Part shown: in pieces, positions 38,331 to 46,950 of the stretch
How the letters are laid out: the number at the start of each line of letters is the position of its first letter
Numbering within the stretch: the first letter of the stretch is position 1
DNA from: Frondihabitans sucicola
GTDB lineage: Bacteria > Actinomycetota > Actinomycetes > Actinomycetales > Microbacteriaceae
Direction of reading: 5' to 3'
Assembly: GCF_030296615.1 (NCBI RefSeq)
Contig: NZ_AP027732.1
Span: 2,418,001 to 2,482,000 of the forward strand
Length of the DNA stretch: 64,000 nucleotides
Notes under the pieces: model-generated
Database searches by the model: none
Seen by the model: the letters and a program-made list of their open reading frames with translations, nothing else
What the model was told of the DNA's origin: nothing
Position numbers and translations under genes: made by a program

Positions 38331-38368
38331 TGGCAAATTAGCGACAATTATTTGCCACTAATTTGCCA
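38331..38368. promoter_or_regulatory. Candidate LacI-family operator between SBP and lacI
   Basis: The 11-bp half-sites TGGCAAATTAG (38331-38341) and CTAATTTGCCA (38358-38368) are perfect reverse complements around 16 bp, with a third TTTGCCA between them. The A/T-rich block sits between the divergent binding-protein and lacI genes and is the obvious control point of the uronate locus. Confidence 0.7.
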
Positions 38369-38400
38369 AACCCGTAACGTCTTGACACAGGAGGGGATCA

Positions 38401-39438
38401 ATGACCGACACCGCCCCGCGTCGCAAAGCAGCGACCATCACCGACGTGGCCGCTCTCAGCGGCGTCGCCCCGTCGACCGTCTCGAGGGCGCTGACCACCC
38501 CCGACCGCGTCAACGCCGTGACCCGTGCCCGCATCGAGGCGGCCGCCGACGAGATCGGCTACGTCTCGTCGCGGGGGACGTCCCAGGCCGCGACGAGCCG
38601 AACGCGGACCGTCGCCGTCCTCGTCTCCGACATCACGAACCCGTTCTACTTCGGCATCATCCGGGGCACGCAGCAGCAGCTCAAGGCCGCCGGCTACCGG
38701 CAACTCCTCGTCGACACCGAGGAGTCGGGCGAACTGGAGGCCGCGACCCTCGAGTCCCTGGGCTCGAACGCGGTCGGCGCCGTCGTCACGGCCTCGCGGT
38801 TGCCCGACGCCGATCTCGCGGCGTACTCCCGCGGCATGCCCCTGGTCGCCATCAACCGGCGGCCGGAGGGGGTGCCCAACGTGCTGATCGATACCCCCGG
38901 CGGTGTCGAGCAGGCTCTGGAGCACCTCTTCTCCCTCGGGCACCGCGACATCGTCTACGTCTCGGGCCCCGTCACCTCCTGGTCGAACGAGCGCCGCTGG
39001 AAGGCGCTCGAGCGCGCCGGCGAGCGTCTCGGCGCCGTGCCTCACCGGGTGGGGCCGTTCACGCCGACCACCGGGGCCGGTGTCGTCGCGGCCGACGTCG
39101 CCGTCACCTCGGGCGCGACGGCGTGCATCGTCTTCAACGACCTCATCGCCATCGGCATGCTCGCCCGCCTCCGCGAGCGCGGAGTCGACGTGCCAGGCGA
39201 CATCAGCATCGTCGGCTGCGACGACATCTTCGGCGCCGACTTCTGCAATCCGCCGCTGACCACCCTGCACGCGCCGATCGAGCGCGCCGGCCGCGTCGCC
39301 GTCTCGATGCTGCTCGCCCGGCTCGCCCAGACGGCGCCCGACCAGGTGCAGCGCAACTCCGTGCTCCTTCCGACCACCCTCACCGTCCGGTCGACGACCG
39401 GACCCGTATTGCACTCTCCCCGAAAGGCAGGACGATGA
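38401..39438 (+). CDS. LacI family regulator of the uronate locus
   Basis: A 345-residue LacI regulator. The N-terminal HTH and hinge helix read ATITDVAALSGVAPSTVSRA, and the effector domain begins TVAVLVSDITNPFYFGIIRG and ends with ISIVGCDDIFGADFCNPPLT. The ATG follows GGAGGGGATC. It is divergent from the transport/catabolic operon and overlaps uxaC (ATGA), so it is likely autoregulated and represses both arms until a uronate intermediate binds. The 38331-38368 palindrome is the expected operator. Confidence 0.93.
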   Translation: MTDTAPRRKAATITDVAALSGVAPSTVSRALTTPDRVNAVTRARIEAAADEIGYVSSRGTSQAATSRTRTVAVLVSDITNPFYFGIIRGTQQQLKAAGYRQLLVDTEESGELEAATLESLGSNAVGAVVTASRLPDADLAAYSRGMPLVAINRRPEGVPNVLIDTPGGVEQALEHLFSLGHRDIVYVSGPVTSWSNERRWKALERAGERLGAVPHRVGPFTPTTGAGVVAADVAVTSGATACIVFNDLIAIGMLARLRERGVDVPGDISIVGCDDIFGADFCNPPLTTLHAPIERAGRVAVSMLLARLAQTAPDQVQRNSVLLPTTLTVRSTTGPVLHSPRKAGR

Positions 39439-40852
39439 CGTCCCTCGCTCCCCACCCCGACCGACTGCTGCCGGCCGACCCCGCGACCCTCGACCTCGCC
39501 AGGCAGCTCTACGCCTCGGTGAAGGACGCGCCGATCCTCTCGCCGCACGGGCACGTCGACGCCGAACTGCTCCTCGACGACCAGCCGTTCGGCGATCCTG
39601 CCGCCCTCCTCATCACACCCGATCACTACGTCCTCCGCCTGCTGCACGCGTCGGGGGTGCCCCTCGAGCAGCTCGGCGTCGCGCCGCGCGACGGAGCCTC
39701 AGCGGTCGCCGAAGGCCGCGAGGTCTGGCGCGCCCTGGCCAGCCACTGGGACGTCTTCCTCGGCACGCCCGTCCGCTACTGGTTCGAGACCGAGCTGCAC
39801 GACGTCTTCGGACTCGCCGAGCACCCCTCTGCCGCGAACGCCGATGCGCAGTACGACCAGCTCGCCGCCGCACTCGCCACCCCCTCGATGCGACCGCGAG
39901 CGCTGTTCGAACGGTTCCGGATCGAGGTGCTGGCGACCACCGACGATCCTGCGTCCGATCTCGCCGCGCACGCGGCCCTGCGCGACGACCCGTCCTTCAC
40001 CGGGCGAGTGCTGCCCACCTTCCGGGCCGACAGCTACTACGACCCCGCCAGGCCGGAGTGGCGGGAATCGCTGTCCCGGCTCGGCGAGGTGTCGGGGATC
40101 GACACGACCACGCACGCCGGGCTGCTGGAGGCGCTCCGGTCACGGCGCGAACACTTCATCCGACACGGGGCGACCGCCTCCGACACGGGAGTCCCCGACG
40201 CGGGTTCCGAGCCCCTCGATCCTGCCGACGCCGCTCGCATCCACCAGGCCGCGCTCCGCGGGCCCGTCTCTGCCGCGGACGCCGCCGCCTACCGGCACAC
40301 GATGCTGTTCGAGAGCGCGCGAATGGCGGCGGACGACGGGCTGGTGATGCAACTGCACCCCGGAATCCTGCGCAACCACCACCGACCGACCCTCGAGCGC
40401 TTCGGGCCCGATGTCGGGCACGACCTCCCGCTCATCCGGTCGTCGTACACCGAGCCGCTGCGGCCCATCCTCGAGGCGTTCGGAACGCACCCCACGTTCC
40501 GCATGGTGCTCTTCACCGTCGACGAGACGGCGTTCACCCGTGAGATCGGGCCGTTGGCCGGCTTCTACCCTCGGTGTTCGCCGGGGCGCCGTGGTGGTTC
40601 ATCGACACTCCCGCCGCCATCCGCCGCTACCGCGAGGCCGTCACCGACTCGGTCGGCTTCACGAAGACGTCCGGGTTCATCGACGACACCCGGGCCTTCT
40701 GCTCGATCCCCGCCCGCCACGACATGTCGCGTCGGGTGGACGCCGGCTACCTCGCCTCGCTCGTCGTGACCCACCAGATCAGCGAGGACGACGCCCACCG
40801 GGTGGCGCACGACCTCGTCGACACGATCCCGCGCGCGACCTTCCGCCTCTGA
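39435..40852 (+). CDS. uxaC: Glucuronate isomerase, frameshifted
   Basis: A protein of about 472 residues that isomerises D-glucuronate to D-fructuronate (or galacturonate to tagaturonate). The amidohydrolase-like metal motif SPHGHVDAELL is at the N-terminus, and LQLHPG-type and VGFTKTSGFIDDTRAFCSIP segments match the UxaC family. Near 40571 one C is missing; restoring it joins GPLAGFYP to SVFAGAPWWFIDTPAAI and the end at 40852. It overlaps lacI by ATGA and supplies the first catabolic step for uxuB and manD across the divergent promoter. Confidence 0.92.
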
Positions 40853-40856
40853 CGCC

Positions 40857-40920
40857 CCTCGTCGTGCGCAACTCGCCGCTCACGGTCCCCTCCGGGCGTC
40901 GTGTGCGCACGACGACGAGG
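40857..40920. repeat. Intergenic palindrome, GCGCAAC family
   Basis: The left arm CCTCGTCGTGCGCAAC and right arm GTGCGCACGACGACGAGG pair imperfectly across about 35 nt between uxaC and the DUF1345 gene, both on the plus strand. The left arm matches 20302-20376 over GCGCAAC.CGCCGCTCACG. Confidence 0.55.
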
Positions 40921-40984
40921 CGGCGCGACCAGGGCAGCGGCGTGTCGGGGCGCCGCGACGACGCGGGGGAGCGACGATCAGCGG

Positions 40985-41638
40985 ATGGAACCCGTGAAGG
41001 TCGACGCTCGAAAGGGCGCATCGAAGCTCCGCATGGTCGTGATGTTCGCCGCCGGCCTCGTCGCGGGCGGCATCGCGGCGCTCGCCGGGCTCGCCACCAT
41101 CTCGCTCGTCATCGGCTGGATCGTCGCCTGCCTGGTCTACCTGCTCTGGGTCTACTCGATCGTGTTCCGCTTCGACGGCGACAGCACGCGGAAGCACGCG
41201 CTCGCCGAAGACCCGTCGCGGAGCACCTCGCAGATCCTGCTGATCCTCGCCAGCCTCGCGAGCCTCGGCATCGTCGGATTCACCGTCATCGAGGCGAGCA
41301 AGGCGACCGGCCTCCGGGCCGACGGCCTCGCGGGGCTGGCCGTCGCGAGCGTGGCGCTGTCCTGGTTCCTGATCCACACCCTCTACATGCTCCGGTACGC
41401 GGTGCTCTACTACCAGGGCGACGAGGGCGGGATCGACTTCAACCAGAAGGAGCCGCCCGACTACCACGACTTCGCCTACCTCGCCTTCGATCTCGGCATG
41501 ACGTACCAGGTCAGCGACACGACCGTGTCGAACCGGATCATCCGGCACCTCGTCACGCGCCACTGCCTGCTGTCGTACCTGTTCGGAACCGTCATCCTGG
41601 CGACGCTGATCAATCTGGTGGCCGGCCTCGGCGGCTGA
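40985..41638 (+). CDS. DUF1345 family membrane protein
   Basis: A 217-residue membrane protein with about five helices: residues 18-40 (VVMFAAGLVAGGIAALAGL), 43-62, 82-102, 112-132 and the C-terminal LFGTVILATLINLVAGL. The loop DFNQKEPPDYHDFAYLAFDL and GMTYQVSDT are characteristic of DUF1345. Function is unknown. I used the ATG at 40985 (MEPVKVDARK) because the upstream extension is arginine-rich and lies in the palindrome region. It stands alone. Confidence 0.88.
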   Translation: MEPVKVDARKGASKLRMVVMFAAGLVAGGIAALAGLATISLVIGWIVACLVYLLWVYSIVFRFDGDSTRKHALAEDPSRSTSQILLILASLASLGIVGFTVIEASKATGLRADGLAGLAVASVALSWFLIHTLYMLRYAVLYYQGDEGGIDFNQKEPPDYHDFAYLAFDLGMTYQVSDTTVSNRIIRHLVTRHCLLSYLFGTVILATLINLVAGLGG

Positions 41639-41651
41639 GGATCAGTGCGGC

Positions 41652-41663
41652 GTGAGCGCTCAC
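41652..41663. promoter_or_regulatory. LacI-family operator-like palindrome
   Basis: GTGAGCGCTCAC is a perfect 12-bp palindrome with the same core as the symmetrical lac operator. It lies 62 bp upstream of the aldo/keto reductase start at 41726. A related site is at 46510-46527 upstream of another aldo/keto reductase. Confidence 0.55.
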
Positions 41664-41725
41664 AACGCGAGTAGCGTCTCTCGAGGCGACGCATCGACGC
41701 GTCCCACGACAGGAGCAGCACTCGC

Positions 41726-42730
41726 ATGGAATTCAGGTATCTCGGCAACTCCGGACTCAAGATCTCCGAACTCACCTACGGCAACTGGCTGACCCACGGC
41801 TCGCAGGTCGAGAACGACACGGCGGCCGCGTGTGTCCGGGCAGCCCTCGACGTGGGCATCTCGACCTTCGACACCGCCGACGTCTACGCCAACACCCAGG
41901 CGGAGACCGTCCTGGGTGAAGCGCTGAAGGGAGAGCGGCGCGAGTCGCTCGAGATCTTCACGAAGGTCTACGGCCCGACCGGGCCCAAGGGCCACAACGA
42001 CACCGGCCTCAGCCGCAAGCACATCACCGAGTCGATCAACGGGTCACTGAAGCGGCTCCAGACCGACTACGTCGACCTGTACCAGGCGCACCGCTACGAC
42101 CTCGAGACCCCGCTCGAAGAGACCATGCAGGCCTTCGCCGACCTGGTCCGCCAGGGCAAGGTCCTCTACATCGGCGTGTCGGAGTGGAACGCCCAGCAGC
42201 TCCGCGACGGAGCCGCTCTCGCCACAGAGCTGGGCATCCAGCTCATCTCGAACCAGCCCGAGTACTCCCTGCTCTGGCGGGTCATCGAAGAGGAGGTCGT
42301 GCCGGCGTCGAAGGAGCTCGGCATCTCGCAGATCGTCTGGTCGCCGATCGCGCAGGGCGTGCTGACCGGGAAGTACAAGAAGGGCCAGGAACTGCCCGCA
42401 GGATCGAGGGCGACCGACCAGAAGGGCGGCGCCGGCTCGATTGCGCGCTGGCTCTCCGACGACGTGCTCGACGCGGTCGCGCAGCTCGAGCCGGTCGCCT
42501 CCGACCTCGGCCTCACTCGCGCGCAGCTCTCGCTCGCCTGGGTGCTGCACAACGACAACGTCGCCTCGGCGATCATCGGTGCTTCGCGGCCCGAGCAGGT
42601 CGAGTCGAACGCCGCGGCCTCGGGGGTCAGGCTCGACGCCGACGTCGTCGACCGCATCGAAGGCATCTTCGCGGGCCTGGCCGAGACGGACCCGGCCAAG
42701 ACGCAGCTGCCCGCCGGCCGCGAGGTCTAG
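41726..42730 (+). CDS. Aldo/keto reductase (voltage-gated K+ channel beta-subunit-like)
   Basis: A complete 334-residue AKR. FRYLGNSGLKISELTYGNW is the standard start. Catalytic Asp and Tyr lie in TFDTADVYANTQAE, Lys in EIFTKVYGP and His in YQAHRYD. The NADPH-site end is IIGASRPEQVESN. The length and the LYQAHRYD motif fit the K-channel beta-like AKR group. A lac-operator-like palindrome precedes it, so a LacI-type regulator encoded elsewhere may control it. The physiological substrate is unknown. Confidence 0.92.
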   Translation: MEFRYLGNSGLKISELTYGNWLTHGSQVENDTAAACVRAALDVGISTFDTADVYANTQAETVLGEALKGERRESLEIFTKVYGPTGPKGHNDTGLSRKHITESINGSLKRLQTDYVDLYQAHRYDLETPLEETMQAFADLVRQGKVLYIGVSEWNAQQLRDGAALATELGIQLISNQPEYSLLWRVIEEEVVPASKELGISQIVWSPIAQGVLTGKYKKGQELPAGSRATDQKGGAGSIARWLSDDVLDAVAQLEPVASDLGLTRAQLSLAWVLHNDNVASAIIGASRPEQVESNAAASGVRLDADVVDRIEGIFAGLAETDPAKTQLPAGREV

Positions 42731-42797
42731 GGATCGTCTCTCACGGCACCTCCGGCAGATCAGGAGACACGCCCCGGCTCTCGCGTCGTCGACCGGA

Positions 42798-42836
42798 CGA
42801 GATCCGCCCCGCCTTCTCGGGCGTCGGGCGGATTTC
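42798..42836. terminator. Bidirectional hairpin between convergent genes
   Basis: Arms CGAGATCCGCCC (42798-42809) and GGGCGGATTTCG (42825-42836) match at 11 of 12 positions with a 15-nt loop. They lie between the convergent ends of the aldo/keto reductase and the acetyltransferase, the position of a shared terminator. Confidence 0.55.
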
Positions 42837-42869
42837 GTGCACCCGAGGGGCCGTCGGCGCCCCGTTCGC

Positions 42870-43367
42870 TCAGAGGCGCAGCTTGAAGCCGACGTGCGAG
42901 CCGGTGAAGCCGAGCCGCTCGTAGAAGCGGTGGGCGTCGACTCGCGCGCTGTCGGAGGTGAGCTGGACGAGGGCCGCGCCCTGTTCTCTGGCCGAAGCGA
43001 CGGCCCAGCGCATCATGGCCGCGCCGATGCCGTGGCTGCGGCGGTCCGCGCGGACTCGGACGGCCTCGATCTGCAGACGCGTGGCGCCCTGTCGGGCCAG
43101 CCCCGGAATGAGCGTGAGCTGCATGGTCCCGACGACGACGCCCTCCTCGTCGACCGCGACGAGCAGCTGCTGGGCCAAATCGCGGTCGATCGCCTCGAAC
43201 GCGCGCTCGTACGCCGGACGGTCCTCCGCCCTGGCCCGGTCGCCGCGCGAGGCGCTGATCGGATCGTCGGCGAGGAGCTGCAGGATCGCGTCGAGGTCGT
43301 CCGCCGTGGCCCGCCGCAGGAGGTGGTCGCCGCCACGCGTGGGAAGCACCCTGCTCGGCTCGCTCAC
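42870..43367 (-). CDS. GNAT family N-acetyltransferase
   Basis: A 165-residue acetyltransferase. The acetyl-CoA site is visible as AVRVRADRRSHGIGAAMMRWA (core RRSHGIGAAMM), preceded by VVVGTMQLTLIPGL and followed by RFYERLGFTGSHVGF. It resembles the small cytoplasmic GNATs that acetylate amino acids or amines. The start is a GTG whose first bases overlap the stop of the DUF3224 gene (GTGA), so the two are co-transcribed. The acceptor is unknown. Confidence 0.9.
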   Translation of the reverse strand: MSEPSRVLPTRGGDHLLRRATADDLDAILQLLADDPISASRGDRARAEDRPAYERAFEAIDRDLAQQLLVAVDEEGVVVGTMQLTLIPGLARQGATRLQIEAVRVRADRRSHGIGAAMMRWAVASAREQGAALVQLTSDSARVDAHRFYERLGFTGSHVGFKLRL

Positions 43368-43765
43368 CGGGTGAGGAGGCTCAGGACGAAGAAGGGACCG
43401 TCGTCGTCGTGCTGGATGGCGGCGCTCCCGGTGAAGTGGGCGAAGTCGCCCGTGCCGGTTCCGGGCACGATGTTGCCGAACTGCCCCGAGTCGCTCGGCG
43501 TCTGCATGGCGCCGTGGTGCACGGTGAACGCCCCGGACCGCCCGTCGTCGAGGGTGCCCTCGATGCGCTCGACGGCGACGTACCCGCGCCCGGTCTCCTC
43601 CTCGCCGGAGCTGAGGAAGACGAGGTCGCTCCGGCCGACGAGGCCCTTCGTGAAGGTCTTGTGCATCGCGAGACCGGACGCCCATCCGCCGACCACGCCG
43701 GGCAGCTCGATCGGTGTCGCCGCCGTGACGTCGAAGCGGGCGGTCAGGGTCTCCACGATGTCCAT
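43364..43765 (-). CDS. DUF3224 family protein
   Basis: A 133-residue beta-rich protein (allene-oxide-cyclase-like barrel). DUF3224 features are TARFDVTAA, GRGYVAVERIEGTLDD and FTVHHGAMQ, with the end IQHDDDGPFFVLSL. No signal peptide or catalytic residue is evident. It is the first gene of a two-gene unit with the acetyltransferase and is divergent from a membrane-anchored unknown protein. The family's role is not established. Confidence 0.88.
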   Translation of the reverse strand: MDIVETLTARFDVTAATPIELPGVVGGWASGLAMHKTFTKGLVGRSDLVFLSSGEEETGRGYVAVERIEGTLDDGRSGAFTVHHGAMQTPSDSGQFGNIVPGTGTGDFAHFTGSAAIQHDDDGPFFVLSLLTR

Positions 43766-43863
43766 GCGACCACCGTACTTGACGCCCTGCCGCCGGCGAA
43801 CGACCTGCCGATCGCCCGCCGATCGCCCGCCCGAGGTCGGCGGTGGATGGCAGGATCAGCCTC

Positions 43864-44456
43864 ATGGACGCCGACACTCTCGCCAACATCATCCAGGTGG
43901 TCGCCACGCTCATCGCCCTGGTCGGCCTGGCGGTGTCGTTCGTGTTCTCCTGGCAGGGCCAGAAGCTCCAGAAGCAGCAGGCGATCGAGTCGGCGGCCGA
44001 GGCGGCGGAGTCGAACAGGGCCGCGCAGGCCGCCGCCCAGCGCGCCGCGGCGTCCGCGGCCCTCACCATCGACGACCTGGCGCGCATCGCCGTCGCGCTC
44101 GAGAAACTCGCCGCCGAGCGGCCCGCGGCGACGTCCCCGGGCGGACGGTTCGAGGCGAAGGCGGCACCGGCGGCACCGGTCGCGGCCGTCTGGCGGCTCA
44201 CGCACGGCGGCGGCGACGACTACCGGCTCGCCAACGTGGGCACGGCTGCGGCCTTCGACGTCTGGGTCGGCGGCGCAGCTTCCTCGACGGTCCACACGGC
44301 CTGGACCCGGGGGCGCGGGTCCCCGCCGGCAGCGCCGTCAGTTTCCGCGCGGCCGTGCGCCCGACCACGGTCGACTCGACGATCACGGTGACCTGGGCCT
44401 CGACGCCCGGCGCCGCCGAGCGGTCGTCGTGGCGGTACCCGCTGCCCGGTGCGTGA
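43864..44456 (+). CDS. Membrane-anchored coiled-coil protein, unknown function, frameshifted
   Basis: About 197 residues. An N-terminal membrane helix (IIQVVATLIALVGLAVSFVF) leads into an Ala/Gln/Glu-rich coiled coil (about residues 35-85). A beta-rich C-terminal domain follows, beginning WRLTHGGGDDYRLANVGTAA. The frame breaks near 44270. Restoring one G continues into FLDGPHGLDPGARVPAGSAV and the end at 44456. The topology resembles small envelope-stress or secreted-domain anchors, but I do not recognise a family. No function is assigned. Confidence 0.68.
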
Positions 44457-44497
44457 TCCTGCCCAGCTCTGCCCCTGCCCAGCTCTGCCCCTGCCGC

Positions 44498-44557
44498 AAA
44501 ACGTCTCACGGACAAATCACCTGGCCGCGGCCGGTCGATTCGTCCGTGAGACGTCTT
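44498..44557. repeat. Long palindrome between convergent genes, CGGACAAAT family
   Basis: Arms 44498-44517 and 44538-44557 match at 18 of 20 positions (core ACGTCTCACGGAC) around a 20-nt loop. It lies between convergent stops and could terminate both transcripts. The inner part CGGACAAAT resembles GCGGACAAT in the palindrome at 55018. Confidence 0.75.
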
Positions 44558-44571
44558 GAGGCGGAGGTTGC

Positions 44572-45464
44572 CTAGGCCGGAACGGTCGCTGCTTCGAGCC
44601 GGGCGAACTCGTCGTCGCTCAGCTTGATCGAGGCCGCCGTCGCCGAGTCCATGATCGACTGCGGTCGGGACGACCCCGGGATCGGCACCACGGTCGACGA
44701 CTTCGCGAGCTCCCAGGCGAGACACACCACCTGGGGGACAGCCGCCTCGCATTGGCGATCTCGGCGAACACCGTGTGGTTGGTCCCGAGATCTCCCGCAT
44801 TCGAGATGCCCCCGAGCGGACTCCACGGCAAGAACGCGATGCTCATCTCGTCGCACAGTTCGAGCTCCGCGGTCGACGACAGGAACGCCGGTGAGAACTG
44901 GTTCTGGACCGACACGAGGCGGTCGTCCAGGAGCTCGTTGGCCTGCCTGATCTGGTCGACGTCGGCGTTGGAGATGCCCGCCATCCGGATCACGCCCTCG
45001 TCGAGCAGCTCGACGAGCGCCCCGATCGAGTCGGCATACGGCACCTTGGGATCGGGTCGATAAAACTGGTAGAGCCCGATCGAGTCGACGCCGAGGCGTT
45101 TCGCGGAGGCCTTGGCGGCCTCCTTGAGGTGCGCGGGGCTGCCGTCCTGACCCCAGGGGCCCCTGCCGCCCGGGGCGTCGTGGATCCGCGTGTGGCCGCC
45201 CTTGGTCGCGACCAGGATCTCGTCGGTGTTGCCGTGCCAGTCATGCAGCGCCTTGGCGATGAGGAGCTCGTTGTGCCCCTCGTCGTCGGGCTTTCCGCCG
45301 AGGCTGTAGGCGTCGGCCGTGTCGATGAGGGTGATGCCCGCCTCGAGCGCGGCGTGGATCGTCGCGATGGCGCGCTTCTCGTCGGGGCGACCCTCGATCG
45401 ACAGAGGCATTCCGCCCAGGCCGATCGCGCTGACGGTGACGTCGCCGATGGTACGTGTCTTCAT
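44572..45464 (-). CDS. Aldo/keto reductase, frameshifted near the 3' end
   Basis: A protein of about 297 residues of the oxidoreductase YdbC/tas-like AKR group. It begins KTRTIGDVTVSAIGLGGMPL. The catalytic region is TLIDTADAYSLGG, Lys lies in LVATKGGHTR and GLYQFYRPDP replaces the usual His-containing strand. Near 44743 one base is missing; restoring it joins FAEIANA to VPQVVCLAWELAKSSTVVP and the end SIKLSDDEFARLEAATVPA. It lies 46 bp downstream of another AKR on the same strand and is probably its operon partner. Confidence 0.87.
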
Positions 45465-45510
45465 TGATCCGTCTTTCGTCGGGGGCGGTGGGCGAGCAGG
45501 ATGCTCGTGG

Positions 45511-46482
45511 TCACCACGCGTAATCCTCCGGAGCCGGCTTGTGGCCGGGGAACAGCGCGTCGAGCCGGTCGAGCGCACTCTGGTCGAGCGTGATATCGAC
45601 CGACGCCACCGCCGAGTCCCACTGTTCCATGGTTCGCGGACCGGTGATGGGGCCGGTCACGCCTGGCTGGTGCAGGAGCCAGGCCAGCGCGAGTTCTCCC
45701 GGGGCGTGGCCGAGTTCTTTGGCGAGGTTCTCGTACGACTCGAGCTGGTCGCGGTGCGCGTCGACGAACTCCTTCGAGCGTCCGGTCAGGCGGCGCTTGC
45801 CCTCCTGTTCCTTGCCGACGATCCCGCCGAGGATGCCGCCGTTCAGGGGCGACCACGGGATGACGCCGAGGCCGTAGTGGATCGCGGCCGGGATCACTTC
45901 GAGCTCGACCTCGCGCTTGACCAGGTTGTAGATCGACTGCTCGGAGACGAGCCCGGTGAAGTGGCGTGCCTTCGCTGCCTCCTGCGCCTGGGCGATGTGC
46001 CAGCCGCCGAAGTTGCTCGAGCCGACGTAGGTGATCTTGCCCTGGGCGACCGCGACCTCGATCGCCTGCCAGATCTCGTCCCAGGGGGTCGCCCGGTCGA
46101 CGTGGTGGAACTGGATGAGGTCGATGTGATCGGTCTGGAGCCGGGTCAGGCTCGCGTCGATCGCCTGGCGGATGTTGAGGGCCGAGAGTTTGCCCTGGTT
46201 GGGCCAGTCGCCCATATCGCCGTAGAGCTTGGTGGCGAGCACGGTCTTCTCGCGCCGTCCGTTTCCCGTGGCGAACCAGCGGCCGATGATGCTCTCGGTC
46301 GCTCCCTTGCCGACCGAGCCGCCGTAGCCGTTGGCCGTGTCGAAGAAGTTGACGCCCACCTCGTGGGCTTTGTCCATGATGGCGTGCGAGTCCTCTTCGC
46401 TGGTCTCCGGCCCGAAGTTCATGGTACCGAGGATGGCTCGAGAAACGGACAGCCCTGTGCGTCCCAAATGCGTATATTCCAT
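45511..46482 (-). CDS. Aldo/keto reductase
   Basis: A complete 323-residue AKR. EYTHLGRTGLSVSRAILGTM starts it. The catalytic residues lie in FFDTANGYGG, LATKLYGDMG and LIQFHHVDR, and the cofactor end is ITGPRTMEQWDSA. Unlike the next gene it keeps the normal His. It is first of a two-AKR unit. A LacI-type palindrome lies 28 bp upstream of its ATG at 46510-46527, so the unit is probably repressed by a LacI regulator not in this window. The substrate is unknown. Confidence 0.93.
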   Translation of the reverse strand: MEYTHLGRTGLSVSRAILGTMNFGPETSEEDSHAIMDKAHEVGVNFFDTANGYGGSVGKGATESIIGRWFATGNGRREKTVLATKLYGDMGDWPNQGKLSALNIRQAIDASLTRLQTDHIDLIQFHHVDRATPWDEIWQAIEVAVAQGKITYVGSSNFGGWHIAQAQEAAKARHFTGLVSEQSIYNLVKREVELEVIPAAIHYGLGVIPWSPLNGGILGGIVGKEQEGKRRLTGRSKEFVDAHRDQLESYENLAKELGHAPGELALAWLLHQPGVTGPITGPRTMEQWDSAVASVDITLDQSALDRLDALFPGHKPAPEDYAW

Positions 46483-46509
46483 GGGTTCCTGTCTAGACCC
46501 TCTGGCAGG

Positions 46510-46527
46510 TGAGCGCTAACGCTTTCA
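46510..46527. promoter_or_regulatory. LacI-family operator-like site
   Basis: TGAGCGCTAACGCTTTCA carries the AGCG/CGCT half-sites of LacI-type operators. It lies between the AKR start at 46482 and the divergent small membrane gene at 46583. It shares GTGAGCGCT with the site at 41652. Confidence 0.5.
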
Positions 46528-46582
46528 GGAAGCCGCTGTCATTTGCCAGGGCATTCCCGTCTGCCCTGCGTACCATCGGCGC

Positions 46583-46948
46583 ATGTCGCTGCACGAGGAG
46601 GACCATCCCGCGCACCACCACCGTCTCCGCAACACGCGGATCGCACGGCGGGCGCGCCTCTTCCGCGCGCGACTCAACGGGTATCCGCGGCTCCGTCTCG
46701 CCTACAAGATCGCGATCGGCGTGTTCGGCATCGCCGTCGTCATCGCGGGGCTGATCCTGATCCCGCTTCCCGGGCCGGGCTGGCTGATCGTCTTCCTCGG
46801 CCTCGCGATCCTCGGCACGGAGTTTCCGGCGGCCCATCGGCTCAACATGTGGGTCCAGCGGAAGGTCCGCGGTGCGATCGCCTGGTTCCAGGAGCGCCGC
46901 CACCGTCGCGCCGCCGCCCGCGCGCAGCGGGCAGCTCCCGGCCGCTGA
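46583..46948 (+). CDS. TIGR02611-like small membrane protein (PGPGW motif)
   Basis: A 121-residue protein with a His/Arg-rich N-terminus and two helices: residues 46-64 (IAIGVFGIAVVIAGLILIP) and 68-83. The motif PLPGPGWLIVFLGLAILGTEF between and within the helices (core PGPGW) identifies the actinobacterial TIGR02611 group. The basic C-terminal tail would face the cytoplasm. The role is unknown. It is divergent from the aldo/keto reductase across a LacI-type site and convergent with the YciI gene, with 2 bp between stops. Confidence 0.88.
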   Translation: MSLHEEDHPAHHHRLRNTRIARRARLFRARLNGYPRLRLAYKIAIGVFGIAVVIAGLILIPLPGPGWLIVFLGLAILGTEFPAAHRLNMWVQRKVRGAIAWFQERRHRRAAARAQRAAPGR

Positions 46949-46950
46949 CC

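Noticed and set aside
38382..38387. TTGACA as a -35 box for lacI
   Set aside because: It lies only 14 bp before the ATG, so the matching -10 would fall inside the gene.
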